Position numbers and translations under genes: made by a program
NCBI GenBank assembly: GCA_011800805.1
Contig: MPNW01000039.1
Location: forward strand, 64,234-128,233
Length of the DNA: 64,000 nucleotides
DNA from: Hirudo medicinalis
Lineage: Eukaryota; Annelida; Clitellata; Hirudinida; Hirudinidae
Direction of reading: 5' to 3'
The notes under the pieces: generated by a model
Told to the model about the DNA's origin: nothing
The model's input: the letters and a program-made list of their open reading frames with translations, nothing else
Database searches by the model: none
Part shown: positions 11,701 through 35,300 of the stretch, piece by piece
How the letters are laid out: the number at the start of each line of letters is the position of its first letter
Numbering within the stretch: the stretch's first letter is position 1

Positions 11701-13372
11701 TTTCTTAATAACTGTAGAACACTGTAGAACATGAATTATGGTATGTTGCAATATTTCAAAATATTGAATGGATTTCAAGGCTTTCGTAACTGTCGGTCTT
11801 CATAAAAATTTCAAATAAATTGCTTGTCGACTGAAATTTGTTTGATTGGCTGATTGATTGATTGAATGATTGATTGATTGATTGATTGTTATCATCAGTT
11901 GTAGAATAGACATAATCTCTGTTATTATCAAAATCCACTGATGCAATATTCCAGGACAATAAAACAGCTTTGTATTGGGCAGTAGAAAAAGGACATCTTC
12001 TACTGGCCAAGCTGCTGGTTGAGCACAATGCCAACATGGAGCTGACCAATAAGGTTTGGATGCGATCATTAATTAATTAATTAATTATCTTAATAATCTT
12101 GATGTCATGAAATGGGGCTCAATTGAAGATTTCGTTTCTGTAAAAATGTAAAAAATCTTAATTTAATAATTGAATTACTCTTTAAAGCTTGTAATTAAAT
12201 AAATAAATAAATATATATGTATATTAAATATATATATTAAATAAAATTGTAATCAAATAAAATAAAAGTTTTAAACAAGGTTTAAATTGATTAACGACTT
12301 GATTGGTTTGTGGGAAAATTCACTCATTAGCACATCTAAAAAGGCCTCATGAATTTTCAAAATAGATATTATGATTAATTAGGATGATTATGATAATTAT
12401 GATAATTAGGATGGAGACACACCTCTACTGAGGGCGGTGAGAAACAGAAATCTTGAGATGGTGCAGCTTTTGGTGGAGAAAGGAGCCAAAGTTTCTGCCA
12501 TGGATAAGGTCACCATCGTTATCATCATCGCTGTCATCATTATCATCTACATCATGATCATCATCATCTTCATTCTAATTTCTAGTTTTTAACTTCATAA
12601 CTACCTATCTAAAGTGGTTCCCATCGAAACTAATGTTGGCATCCTCACCTTGCAGAGGGGTGACAACTGTCTCCACGTGTCCGTGAGGAGCAGATCGAGG
12701 AGGATCACGGAAGTCCTCCTCAGAAACCCGAAGAATTCCAAACTCCTTTACCTCAAGAACAAGAAGGGAGAGACGGCTTACGGCATCGACGCTTCTCACG
12801 ACAGGAGCCTCCTCGCTCAGGTCTTTGGAGCAAGTAAGCAAGTCTATGTATTCGTCTAAGTTATTTTTGATCAGTAATGATTACAGGACCTTGGTCGGGG
12901 CACATTGCTAACTTGTAGGAATTTAGCTTATTACACCTTGAGGAGAGACTACTATTTAGTTTTTTTTTTGGAAGGCTTGACGACAATGCATCTTCTGCAG
13001 TCGAACGAAATTTGAATGTTTGTAGTATTGTCATGGCGATCGCTGAGAAATCATTGCTGAGCAGAATGCGTTCTTGCAGAAAACCTCAATGCAGACGACA
13101 ACTTACAGGGCTACGAGCTCTACAGCGCCACAATAGCAGACGTACTCAGTGAACCTTCCTTGAGGACCCCCATCACGGTCGGTCTATTTGCCAGGTGGGG
13201 CAGTGGCAAGTCATCCATGATAAAGAGACTCAGAGGTTCTTGAATTAGTTAAGATGTTAATTGTTATTGGTTTATTGATAAATTATGATTGTTTGAGAAT
13301 TAAACATATTTAAAACTAATTTTTGTGCCGGGTCTCTGGTCGGTTCTCGTCCCTTTAACACTATAGTCGTCG

Positions 13373-13406
<34 letters not shown>

Positions 13407-16400
13407 TGTACTTGGGTTCTGTTTATTTATTTCATAATTATTATATTTTTAAAATAATAATTTTTTTATTATAAATTGGTTAAACCTATTTACTTTCACA
13501 TTCCTCATGCAACAATCAGACCCAACTTCTACTGGCATGCATGTTGGCTGAGAATATTGGATTCCTTACGGCAATGATAAAAATAACAGGCGATAAGTGT
13601 CGTGTTCGAAACCCAGCTCGCTCCCATGGAAGAAGCGCCACTGACACTTACGATTGTGACGTTATATAAATTTATTTATTACTATTATTATTATTATTAT
13701 TGTTATATTTATTATAATTTCATCGTTCCAGAGGAAATGGAAGCTTACACTGACCTCGGAGGAGTCCAGAAGTTCAGCATCGGCTTCATCCACTTCCTCA
13801 TTTCCTTCCTTCTGTCGCTCGTTGTCGGTTTTGTGTTTGGAGTTGCACTACACTGGTCTGTCGGTTTGGCAGTTGGAGGATCTCTGCTGATTCTGATGAT
13901 GATCTTCTATGGTGATTGGATCATTCGTTGCATTGTTGTCGCACATTTTGCAGTTGTATGTATATATATATATGTGTTGTATAAATATGTAGTAATAATA
14001 ATAATAATAATAACGATGATGGCGATAAGAATATTAATGATATTGTATATATTTGATGGAGTCAAATTCATTAAACTTCTTTTTTTCTTACTTTATTTTC
14101 GTGTTTCCAGGATATTTAATGTAACATTTAGGATATTTGATATTTATTCTTTGAATTCCAGAATTATTTGAAATGATTTTAATTTTTAAACAATTTTTCA
14201 ATTATTCTTCTGGGTTTTGATTGGAAGACATTTTTGTTTATTATTAATTTACTGTTGCTTCAGTTGTTCTAAAAATTTTTGATCAACGATCAACAGCATA
14301 GTTGTGATGGAGGTTGGTTTCATCAAATAAATCCACTTTTAGTCCTCGTTTGGTATGGATCGAACAGAAGAGGGTGGTCTCTGGCAGTGAACATGGGAAA
14401 TTACTTGGCCAAGCAGACTCAGTTCACCATGCTATTGTTGAAGCTCATCTTCTGCAATGTGCCTGAACAGAGGAACAGGGATACCTCGCCAATAAGGTAG
14501 AATCGATGATAATGATGATGTTGTTCTTGATGATGATGATGGTGTTGATGGTGATGATGATGTTGTTGATGATGATGATGATGTAATTGTGATTGTAACT
14601 ATCATTATCATCAAACCACTTGAATTTTATTTTCAGATCTACACCCATTATTTTAGATAAATTTAAAAATAATGTTAGTTAGATTTTTTTTTTATAATTT
14701 TTTATTATTGTTTATTAATATTATTTATTATTATTTTACTACTTCTCTAACATCATTAATACTATAAATTTTGCAATCAACGGTACAAGGGATGCATTTT
14801 AATTTCAATCAACAATTCAAGGTTTAAAACGATCTGCCAACAGATTCATATTTACGGAAAATGTTCGACTGAACACCATCATGGGCGAAAAGACGATCAT
14901 CTCGATCATCGGGACCCTGTGCGATGCCTTGGAGAATAAATACGGCATCGTCACCACCAGACTCTACAGGATATTCAAGCCCAAGAAAGGTTTCATCGTT
15001 ACCATTCATTATCATGATTTTCCCCATTCACTCTTCTTGGCTTCCTTTTATGCGAACGATATTTTCAGCAGACAACGGAAATTAATTACACTAATTAGAA
15101 CATATTATTATCGACGATGATGTTTTAACTGCTGCCATCGATGTGATTGTAGTCACAGTGAACGCCGAACAATATTCGTCAAAGTTTTGTTGCAATTCCT
15201 CTCAGTTTCCGAGCACGGGAAATACAAGAGCCTGTGCTGCGTGCCGCACTTCGTGATCGTCTCCTTAGTCGTCGTCAAAGCTTTCGTGGCCGCTTCCCTC
15301 CTCTTCGTCTTTGGATTTGACGGCTCCTTTTCCACCGAGAAGTCCGTCCTGACGAACAGCATCGTCCTCGTGCTGCTCGTCGTCGTAGGGTCCTCGATCC
15401 TCATCAACTTCTACACCTGGTACAAGGTCGTCGTCAACCTCGTCGTTCCGACCAGGAAGCAGATTCAGAAGATTTCCTCGAAAGCCCTTCCAGAGGTCAA
15501 CAAGTTGGATTCCGTGGTTCACATACTCAAGAAAGAGGTTTTGTTTTTTTTTGTTTTAAATTTTTGCATTAAAGAGTTTATTAAAAGCCTTCTGAGATGT
15601 GGATTATTTAGTCATAATGTTCAATTTCTTCAAAGTTTGATGCATTTTTTTATGGATGATTGAAGTTTAATTAGTAACAAAGACACAACTGCATGTTCAC
15701 TGTAATGCATTCTCATTGTAATGCATTCTGTTTTAAAAAAATAATGAATGATCAAATTTAACACATTGTCATGCTAATTGTCACACTAATCCAATTACCT
15801 CCCCCAAGGTCGACCTGATTGGCTGGATGGTAAGAACCATGGACTCCTTCACTGGCAACCACACGAGGATGGTGGTCGTAGTGGATGGACTGGACAGCTG
15901 CGAGCAGGACAAACTGCTCAACGTCCTCGACCTCGTTCACATATTGTTCGGCGACTCGAATTCGCCGTTCGTCACCATCCTCGCCGTAGATCCCCACATC
16001 ATCATCAAGGGCATCGAGCACAACATCAACAGGTCCTTTGTACTTGCACAATGAAATGGCTGAAAATATTTTCATTTTTCTTTCACGAACGATCGAGCAA
16101 ATGAGGATCGACTGGATTTGAGTGAAAAGCAAAAGTTACAGTCTTTCATTATTAATCCTGGAGATCGTTCATGGTTTAATTGGCTAAAGTAACCAAACGT
16201 AAACGACCGAACGTTTCGTCAACGTGCCGAACGACATGTCGTTGTTAATGTTAAAGTTAAAAATACTTTAGTTTCTAAATTTCTTTTTTCCCCCAATCAC
16301 AAGTACAGTCAGTTCAGGGACACCAGCATAAATGGCCACGACTACCTGAGGAACATTGTTCAACTCCCCTTCTTCATTCAGAGCCAATGCCTCCCGAAAC

Positions 16401-19400
16401 CTTACCAGAAGAACATCACGAGATTCGACGTTGCACAGCAGAGCATGGATGCACATGCCGTTGCCTTCAACTGCCACGTGTGTGGTGATGTTTTTCGATT
16501 TATTTGAGTCTTATTTTTGAGTTGATTAATTCCAATGAAATTTCATTTCTCGATGAACGTTGAGTTGCAACAGGTCAGTGAGGGTGTTTTTGTGCACCTT
16601 TGTTATATCATTACTAACAACGTTACATTACATTCTTTACATTACATTATTTATCTTCAATAATAAGGGAAATGGCATACATTTTGACAATAATATCACA
16701 ATTTATTGTCCACTGACTGACCTTCTTTCTCGACGACCCCTAGAGACAAGAATCCCAGATATCGGGTGCATCCTACCTGTCCTTGACAGATGTAGGCAAG
16801 GGCAAACAAGGCAGGAGGAGGAAGCTTTCCATCAACAATCCCCTGTCAAACAGCACCACACTCCTCAGACAGCCATCCTTCTACGACTTGTCCAAGTCTC
16901 TCGGCAAGGCCTCCTACTTCAGCGACGTCAACCCAAGGAGCATGAAGAGACTCATGAACATTCTCGCTGTTACAGGTTCTTATTGAACTGTTTTATTTAT
17001 TCAGTAGATGTCCAAAAGTCCTAACAGGATGTCAGGCCACCCATTTATTTAGCACTGCTTCCAAAGGGCTCTCATAGAAGTGCAAGCTGGTTTTGTGAAC
17101 ATGATGTTCGTTTCTTGATTTATGCAGACTTGGTCGAAGGGGTTCGGAGTTCAAATCTTATTCTCATCCACGTTTTGTTTATTTCCAAGCATAAGTACAA
17201 GAATGAAGTAGTCTAATTTTTTATTGTGATTGTTGTTTTTAAACTCAATTGCCATTGGGCTCTGTTCCTTTTCAAGGACGTCTTTTGAGAGCACTGAATG
17301 TCGAATTCAACTGGTACAAGTTGGCATCTTGGATCAATCTGACGGAACAGTGGCCATATCGCCTCTCGTGGATTATTCTGGAAGTTGAGGACAATGAAAG
17401 CATAGATGATCAGCAGTCCATCAAACTTGTTTATGACAGGTTGTCATCATTCCTTATCATAAGTTTTTATTACTAATTATTATTACTATTAATTATCCTT
17501 TTCATTAATTTCTTATTCTCTCACCTAATATGTGGGCATATAACTATGGAGACAGGCATTTAGTCCACTTCAAAGGTGGTCAGTTAGGGATCACCATGTT
17601 GCTCTCGTATGTGATGATATGATGATACATGATTGAAGTTGTCGGTTGAAAATGTGGTTGAATGAGTGCATCATAACTCCGCAAACAGGGTGAGTCCAAA
17701 GATCCCCAGTTCGAGGGACGTTGATCCGCTGGTGGAGATCGACAGAAACGTCAGGAAACTCGAGGTCTTCCTCTCGAGCAACTCGCCCTTGCTGACTGTA
17801 GCCGACATGAAGAGGTTTCTCCCGTGCACCATCAACATCGATCCGTACCTCAGAAAGCTCATCAGGGAGCTACAGCAGGCTGCTGATAGCAACATCCACG
17901 GGGACATGTATGGCCTGCCCCACCCCTATGACTACTTTGGAAGGGGAACATGGTCGAAGAATCAATTTGGTAGTGCTAGGAAAAGGAACCATTCGGGAAG
18001 TCCCGGGTGAGTGGAGGGGGTCTTTAATCTTGGTGGGTTAAATGGCAGTTGTGATTACAAGGTTGATGATTATAGTTGTAATGAAATTAGTTTTATCAAA
18101 ATGTTAATCGATATCATTTTCAATTTTTCTTCAGACAAATCCTTCCAAATTTGACTGGTGGTCCATCCTATCAACAAATCTTCCCTGGTGCCGTGTACAT
18201 GACCCCTCCAATTTACCAGAACAGATTTGAGCCGGCAGCACAGGTGATGCCCTCATATCCCATAACACTCAAGGTAGGATGGCAGATAATGATTGAATAT
18301 TTGCTGTAACAATAACTTGATTGCATCGTTGTCGTTGTAATGTTCTTTAGTATCCGGCAATGTAAAAGTTGTAATCACGCAGTTGCTTTGACATTAGGGA
18401 GAAGCACCAAGGAAGAGTCTTCCTCAATTGACAACAGAAGAGATGTGCTCTCTCATTGAAAAGATTGACGGCATGAGCAGGGAAATGATTGGGGATTACA
18501 TCTCCCAGCTGAGAAGCAACAATATCAGTGGATTGGTTCTTTCAAACTGCGACCTAAAGGAATTAAAAACAATCTTAAAGATGAAGTTTGGGGACTGGGA
18601 GCTCTTCCGATGCCTGGTGGAAGCGTTGAAGAATGACAGCAACTCGTTCTCGAATGCCTCTGATGAACAGTCTTACAAGCTCGCCAAGAGGAATCTCTCC
18701 AAAGATCCATTGTTTGGTGGCAGGGAATCCACGCCTCCAAAATCGAAGACCTGTTACCTTCCGACAATTCAAGGTTCGCTGGAACGTTCGAGAGAAGACG
18801 CAACTCCAGGTTCAGAAGAAAATGCTGAAGTCATAGAATCAAATGTTAGGATTCTCATTATGGTGTTGTTGAGCTTTTCTGAATTTTCCTAAGTTATTTA
18901 TTAGTTGATTTATTATTTTGTGATTGCCGAAAATTCAAATTCTGTTCCATTAGCTGCTTGGGAGATTGCAAAAGAGTAAGCATTACAATACCAAGCATTA
19001 CAGTCTTCTTGTTCTACAACCAGATCAGGGATGCAGAACTCGAACCAGTGAAGACAAAGACCGAATCCCAGCACCAGATGTCGAGGCAGGACAGTTTTGT
19101 GAACGAAGTCATGATGGAAACGGAGGCTCTCATAAATATCGTCGAAGCAACCGGAGTGGAAAGTGAAAGTGAGGGATCGTCGGAAGGTTTGCCCGGAAGT
19201 TGCACTGACATTCAGAGGTGATTAATAAGCTTTGATTAATAATCAATTTCAATTCGTGAACTGATTCAATATACTGCTGCATCCTGTTTATATTTTGTTT
19301 AGCACATTCCCCATTTATTTCCAAGAATATACTTTTTATTTGCATCTGTTTGCTCATCCAAGGTCTGGAATCAGTCCAATACCAGAGGAGGAAGTTATAG

Positions 19401-20077
19401 CTGTGAACCACATCTCAGCTCCAACAAGTTTTGTGAGTCTTCAAAAGCATCCTCCCCTATCGAGGCAAATGTCTCAGGATGGTTCTGATGTCGGAGACCG
19501 AGTGTTTTTCGTCGGCCCCGACAACGACTCCGGAGAATCGGACTCAGAGGAAGTAGAGAGACTGTCCCACAAAAGTTTGGCCTCAAAAAAGCAGGTGTCC
19601 AAAAGCTCCCAGCACTTTGTCTCGATCGATGTGGGTTTGGTTTTCATTTCATAATGTTACTTTCACATTTTTCATCACTTCCTCTTCAAAGACCTTAAAT
19701 GAGAAAATATTTTCTGGGCAGAAAACTGAGGCAACCATGAAAAAGAGCAAATCAAGAGGAATTACAGCAGCTAAGATCAGCACAGACTCAGTCATGCCTC
19801 TTCTCGATCTTTACACTGTCTCCTTTGAGCAAGGAAGCCTCACTAGCTCCACTGGTATGCATGAATACACATTGGTTGATAATTGAAATTGACAGAAAAA
19901 GTTGAGCATGATCAAACAAATCACAAAAAAAAACAATTACCGGTAGGCACCACCTTCCTGCAATCCACACCAAGTGCAAACGACAGGACTCCATCATTCG
20001 AGGGCAAAGCAGAAGGATGTCCCACAGATTACAACCCCAACAAAGCTGTTTCAGCCTCCAAAGATAACATTGTCTGA
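8726..20077 (+). CDS. KIDINS220: KIDINS220 / ARMS homologue (ankyrin-repeat, KAP NTPase, four-helix membrane scaffold)
   Basis: Exons: 8726-8839, 8903-9007, 9312-9410, 9930-10028, 10155-10253, 10541-10639, 10708-10806, 11100-11198, 11524-11619, 11955-12053, 12410-12508, 12656-12833, 13080-13235, 13732-13911, 14343-14496, 14844-14989, 15206-15537, 15809-16032, 16309-16477, 16744-16975, 17277-17439, 17689-18006, 18135-18273, 18398-18844, 19024-19217, 19363-19630, 19722-19854, 19896-20077; about 1573 residues (human about 1770). The family is a plasma-membrane scaffold for neurotrophin and other receptors. Seen: about 12 ankyrin repeats (residues 1-420), the [16 protein letters not shown] start of the KAP NTPase, Walker A (WGSGKSS, about 470), two membrane helices (about 495-540), two more (about 655-720), Walker B ([12 protein letters not shown], about 775), a [11 protein letters not shown] motif, a SAM-like segment ([17 protein letters not shown] to [10 protein letters not shown], about 1180-1240) and a Ser/Glu-rich tail. 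All phases agree. Confidence 0.95.
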
Positions 20078-20175
20078 AATACTGAAGGATTCCTGAGATT
20101 CACTTAAGGACTCACACAAATTACTGGTCTTCATTAATTTGTAGTTTGTGTTGATTAACTCAAAATCCCAATTTC

Positions 20176-20181
20176 AATAAA
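20176..20181 (+). terminator. AATAAA polyadenylation signal of KIDINS220
   Basis: The first AATAAA after the stop codon, about 100 bases downstream. Confidence 0.55.
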
Positions 20182-20189
20182 TTGCCCGA

Positions 20190-20786
20190 CCCGACCATTG
20201 GAGTACTAGAACCCGTGCACCTCCGTGCTTGATAGCTCGAACGTGCTCAGCTAGATTGCATACTTCGAACGCCCGATCCATTTCAAGATGGCATGGCTGG
20301 CAAATTGGACTTTCTTCCATCTGCTAAGACTGTCTATTGCTTCTTATTTTGGCTATGAAGTCAAACCAATGAGTCAGAACTTTTGAAACTCTGTTAGAAT
20401 TTCAACTTCAATTCAACAAACAAGCACAAACAATTGCAAAATAGTCAACATGTGCACTGACAGAGACTGAAACAAGCTGGTTCAACTCATGGAAAGTTTG
20501 TTTGAATCCTCTTGTTTCAATCCTGTCAAATAAAAACAAAAACACAATGCATATAAAAGAGCGGCAAACAAAGATCAGCTGGTGTGATATGGACTTTGTG
20601 AGTTCCTCGGTTGCGTCGTGTTCGTGCAATGTGTGTATGGAATGCGAGCGACATTCGAGAAACAACCTATCGAGAATAAATAAAACACGAGAACGAACGG
20701 CCATCTAAAGCACAAGTACGGTCCATAAACACAGCAAAGTTGAAATAAAAAGCTCAGAAGATTCGTCAAAGCGACCGGAGAATTGT
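20190..20786. other. Convergent intergenic region with a tRNA-like repeat fragment
   Basis: Lies between the 3' ends of KIDINS220 (plus) and TMEM164 (minus). At 20190-20285 the minus strand carries TAGCTGAGCACG (A-box-like) and, about 30 bases on, GCACGGGTTCTAGTACTCC (B-box-like), suggesting a decayed tRNA-derived SINE. The rest is unique-looking with no coding frame I can support. Confidence 0.3.
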
Positions 20787-23348
20787 TCATTTGATTTGTG
20801 ATTTTCTGTAAGTTATGGGCTTAGAGTACGTAACTGGAACTCCGAAAGCCGAAGCGAGGAGTACGTACGCCTTCCCATGCACGAGGATCAGCGCCGACTG
20901 GTGGAGGATGGCCCATATCCTGTAGAAAGGCCCGTTGAAAGGGTCGGTGACGGCCGGACATACGATGTTGTTCAAGTTCACTCCTGTCATCTGAATGGTT
21001 AGGAATATGCTTGTTGAAATAAAATACAATAAACATTGACTTAAGCAATTTAAGTGCAAATGTGAAAATATTTTGCAACATGATCATTAGAATTTAGGAT
21101 ATAAATTGTTAATATTTATTTATTTCATTTAATATTTATCATTAATATTTAGGACATAACGAGAAAGCAATTTAAACAAAGCTAACGAGAAGTCGTTTGC
21201 AACGATTGCAGAAGATTTAACGATAATTACTAAACGACCAACTAAACGATGCATCGACACATCCGCGAAACGAACGAACAACATTCTTGCAACACCAATC
21301 TCTCTCTCATCAAGTTTATCTAGAATGCAATTTGAATGTCATCAACAGCAATCTACAAATTATTTATCTAAACACAGATGGTTGATACCATCAATAATAA
21401 ACAGATCACTGCACAGTTTACATTTAAAAAAACAACAAAGTTTTTCTTTATTGAGAGCCATGGATCACTCTTCAGGTTTTATTCCTATCCAATGTTTATT
21501 GCTCATTACAATTACATTTAGCTCAAGTATTAGGTATGTGCACATGTGTGGCCTAAATTGACATTTCAAAGCATTTTCTGAATATCGCACATATCGGGAT
21601 TGTGTAAATTACAAATGTCTGAAGTAAATTCACACAGCAACAGATCTAACAAAATCCACTCGGTATCAACAGTTCTTCCAAGAAAATACACAAGAACTTT
21701 AAAAGAAGAATACTTTTTAAAAGAACTTCTCTTTTGAAAGATATTTTTAGCATTGAAAATGTTAAATTCAATGGTACTTCAAGAAACTATTTGAATGAAG
21801 AGTCTCAACGACTCATTATTAAGAATAAATTTGGCAGCCTTTCTAAGCCACTAGTGAGAGCAAAAGGACTAAGAAATATCACAAAATCATACGACACAAA
21901 GCCATTGAGCAAAATCAAGCACACAATCCATGTCCTTGACCATGGTGTTCAAGGCAGCTGGTACAAAAGATCTATTGATAGGCTTGTCATGCAACTAAGA
22001 CTAAAAATAACCTCAACAACCTTCCTAGTGATGTGTAAGTAACAACAAATATCTTACCATGGAAACAGCTTGCAGGAAGAAGAAATGGTAAGCCATTTGC
22101 AGCCCGAGAACAAAAAGCGCCCAAGAAAAATCAGAAAAATGTTCAACGGTGTACGGATCTGAAATGAAATGGAGATCAGACATTCATAAGCACAAAAGGA
22201 ACCTAGAAAGTAAACACAAATCAATGACTGCATATTTAATGAGATGGTAATGAATAATGATTGGCAGCATGAATTTGAAATAAACAGAACTGGCAAAAAC
22301 GAGTCGTAGTCAACACGATGCCATCATTTTAAGAAAAATTATTAATCCCAGGCTCATTATAATTATAACATGCCTGCAGCAATAAAGAATAGTATTTATT
22401 TACCTCCAAGGCTCATGAGATAAAGAGGAATGATCAACAGCAAGAGATGCTGCACCCAGTATATCGCAACTTCGTGAGGAAGCTGTTATGGGATCATCGA
22501 TCAATAAATCAATAAACATCACTCAAAATAACGTAATTGTATATCAATCCTCAATTCATTCGCAGATGGCTTGAACTATTGAAAGTTCAAAAATTCATGA
22601 CATTTGTTTGAAAGCAAATTTTTAAGAAATATTACAAAGTCAATAATAATCTCTTGCATTAAATTAGCATAGACAAACCATATACTCACCAGTCTGGTGT
22701 TGACAACTGGAAAGCAAAGGGCAATGACAACCCCACTGAGCAGGTGAATCTGGATTCGGAACATTATACCGACCCATTTTCCAGATCCAGCAGCCAGTAG
22801 GTATATCTAAAAGAATTACGAATTATCTTATAATGTTTGAGGAAACAACATTTCTTCAAATAGAGAACCAACCTGGATTATGGTAACAATGTGACAAGGA
22901 TTAAGGGCCCAAATAAGTTGTCTTGATGCCAACTTGTATCCTAACTCAACACCAAAGGTAATGCACAGGGCAATCAAGAAAAGTTGCTTAAGGGAACCCT
23001 TTGGCGAATTAGTTTTGTGCTTCTCTGATGTGCAATTATCACCATATCCGTTTTCATTGTAAGATCTCAAGGAAAGACGAGGAAATGATAGCCGCATCTG
23101 AAATTATGATATCAAGAACTTGAGCTTAAATCTCATCATGATGTAATTATATTTAAAAATCTAGTTTTGATACGATCAATTTAAAAAAAAATTGTCTAAA
23201 AAGTTACCTCAACCAAAATGATGATTGCGACTATCAGTGTTTCTGCAATTTTCTGTACATTTGGTAAGTAGTTATTACACTCGGGTCCCCCCGTACCCGG
23301 TAAGTTGAAATCCACGCCAGAATATGTCCAAGATATCAACCCGCTCAT
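20787..23348 (-). CDS. TMEM164: TMEM164 homologue, predicted multi-pass acyltransferase
   Basis: Exons (minus): 23208-23348, 22873-23097, 22690-22806, 22404-22482, 22058-22158, 20787-20990, giving 288 residues (human about 297); all phases agree. The N-terminus SGLISWTYSGVDFNLPGTGG, the core FGVELGYKLASR, ALNPCHIVTIIQ, FPVVNTRLLPHEVAIYWVQH, and the C-terminal VNLNNIVCPAVTDPFNGP and FYRIWAILHQ match TMEM164 block by block. Human TMEM164 is reported to be a membrane acyltransferase making ether phospholipids, with the Cys of NPCH as the acyl-accepting residue; that Cys-His pair is kept. Several hydrophobic segments fit a multi-pass ER protein. The last intron (20991-22057) is the longest, about 1.07 kb, and contains no recognisable gene. 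The gene is convergent with KIDINS220 and 549 bases downstream of the TBCD stop on the same strand. Confidence 0.95.
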
Positions 23349-23896
23349 GCTCGACTTGAAAACTCAATTAGTGAGAGCAAGTTATAAATAGAAGCAGGAC
23401 CCAGCGGACACGGTCATACACATGGCGAAGCCAACAACATCGTTCGATTATGGCTCACCGTACAGCCGTAGAAGGGTGGTGCAAACTTTCAACCAACAAC
23501 CATTCAAGCAAATAAATTAAATTTTAAAAATGCACGTTTTCCGATATAGCAAATTTATTTATACGGCGTTGTCTAATAAACACTTAAAAAATATGAAGCA
23601 CGAATCACGGCATTCACCAAAGGTGTTAGTGATAGGTGACGCCCCTCGCTCGCTCGAATTCAACCCTCGTAATCGACTCGATGCAGATACTCCACCGCTA
23701 CTAAGGATGGCTTACACAACAAGACAATCTGCTAACAAATCGTATACGACCTATCGCTTTGGCATTTGAGCACCATCAGCTGATAACACAAAACAAAAGG
23801 TGTTTAAACTCGTGTTTAACTTTTAATGGCTCTTCGTCTCGTCTTAAGGTAATTAACTAAACGTGAATGTCAAGCAAAGCAAATGATCCCACCCCT
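23349..23896. other. Short tandem gap between TBCD 3' end and TMEM164 5' end
   Basis: About 550 bases separating two minus-strand genes. It should contain the TBCD 3' UTR and the TMEM164 promoter. I found no clear polyadenylation signal and no coding frame with support. Confidence 0.4.
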
Positions 23897-34513
<10,617 letters not shown>

Positions 34514-35300
34514 TTCCAAATAATGGTTAAAAGTGGTATTAGTCCTAATACTAGCATTGGTTTCTATGGCTCTGGAATCACCGATAATTTTTTTAATTTA
34601 GGGATAAAAATTACATTTCTTTGAAATTCAAGAAATTTTTTATATTCTTCTATTTGATTAACAAACATTTTTTTGACAGGCTGGATCTGTTACATAATAT
34701 CACAAAGCAAAACAAAGATCAAAACTTTCTTATATACCATCAAGTCTTTTTCTGAGCAGACAACAGACCCTAGACATCAATTAAATGAGTTGTGCTTTAA
34801 AACCTTTGTTCACCTTGAAATTAGACCTGCAAACGTTGTTGGAAGAAAATGAAACATGTACGGAAATGAATGAGTACAGCTGATGTGCATTGAAATTGAA
34901 ATAATTTGTCTCTTTTGCAAAGAATGCAAGGCAGAAATATAAAGAAAAGCCTTAAAATCAGCGCAATGAAGAAGTATTGTTTTGCAGGGAAAAAGCTGGG
35001 TGTATTTGAGCGATTTGATATATTTAGTACGTTTTGAGATTTATGTGATATATGCTAATTGGTATAACTTGGAGTGGCTGCCAAAATTAATGTCGCGATA
35101 CTTTTAATCGTTCATTCTCCCCGACATAAATAATATTGCTTTACCAAAATTTAGTTTAAGCAGAGTAATAGCTTTTGCACTATTTTTTGAGGTTCAATTG
35201 ATTAGTCAGTTAATTCAAGAGCTTAGGAGATTTTAATGCAATCAATGAAAAGCACAGTAATTGTGGATCTACCTACATCAGGTTGTGTTCTACAACCTTG
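34514..35300. promoter_or_regulatory. Divergent intergenic region, TBCD and kelch gene
   Basis: 787 bases between two divergent start codons (TBCD at 34513, minus; BTB-kelch gene at 35301, plus). It must contain both 5' ends and probably both promoters. It is AT-rich with no recognised elements or reading frames. Confidence 0.4.

Noticed and set aside
12605..12841. Minus-strand ORF opposite a KIDINS220 ankyrin exon
   Set aside because: Shadow of a real coding exon; its composition mirrors the sense codons.
21734..22042. 102-codon plus-strand ORF in the TMEM164 last intron
   Set aside because: AT-rich, basic, no recognised motif, and no splice or promoter signals beyond chance; the surrounding intron is well defined by TMEM164 phase.
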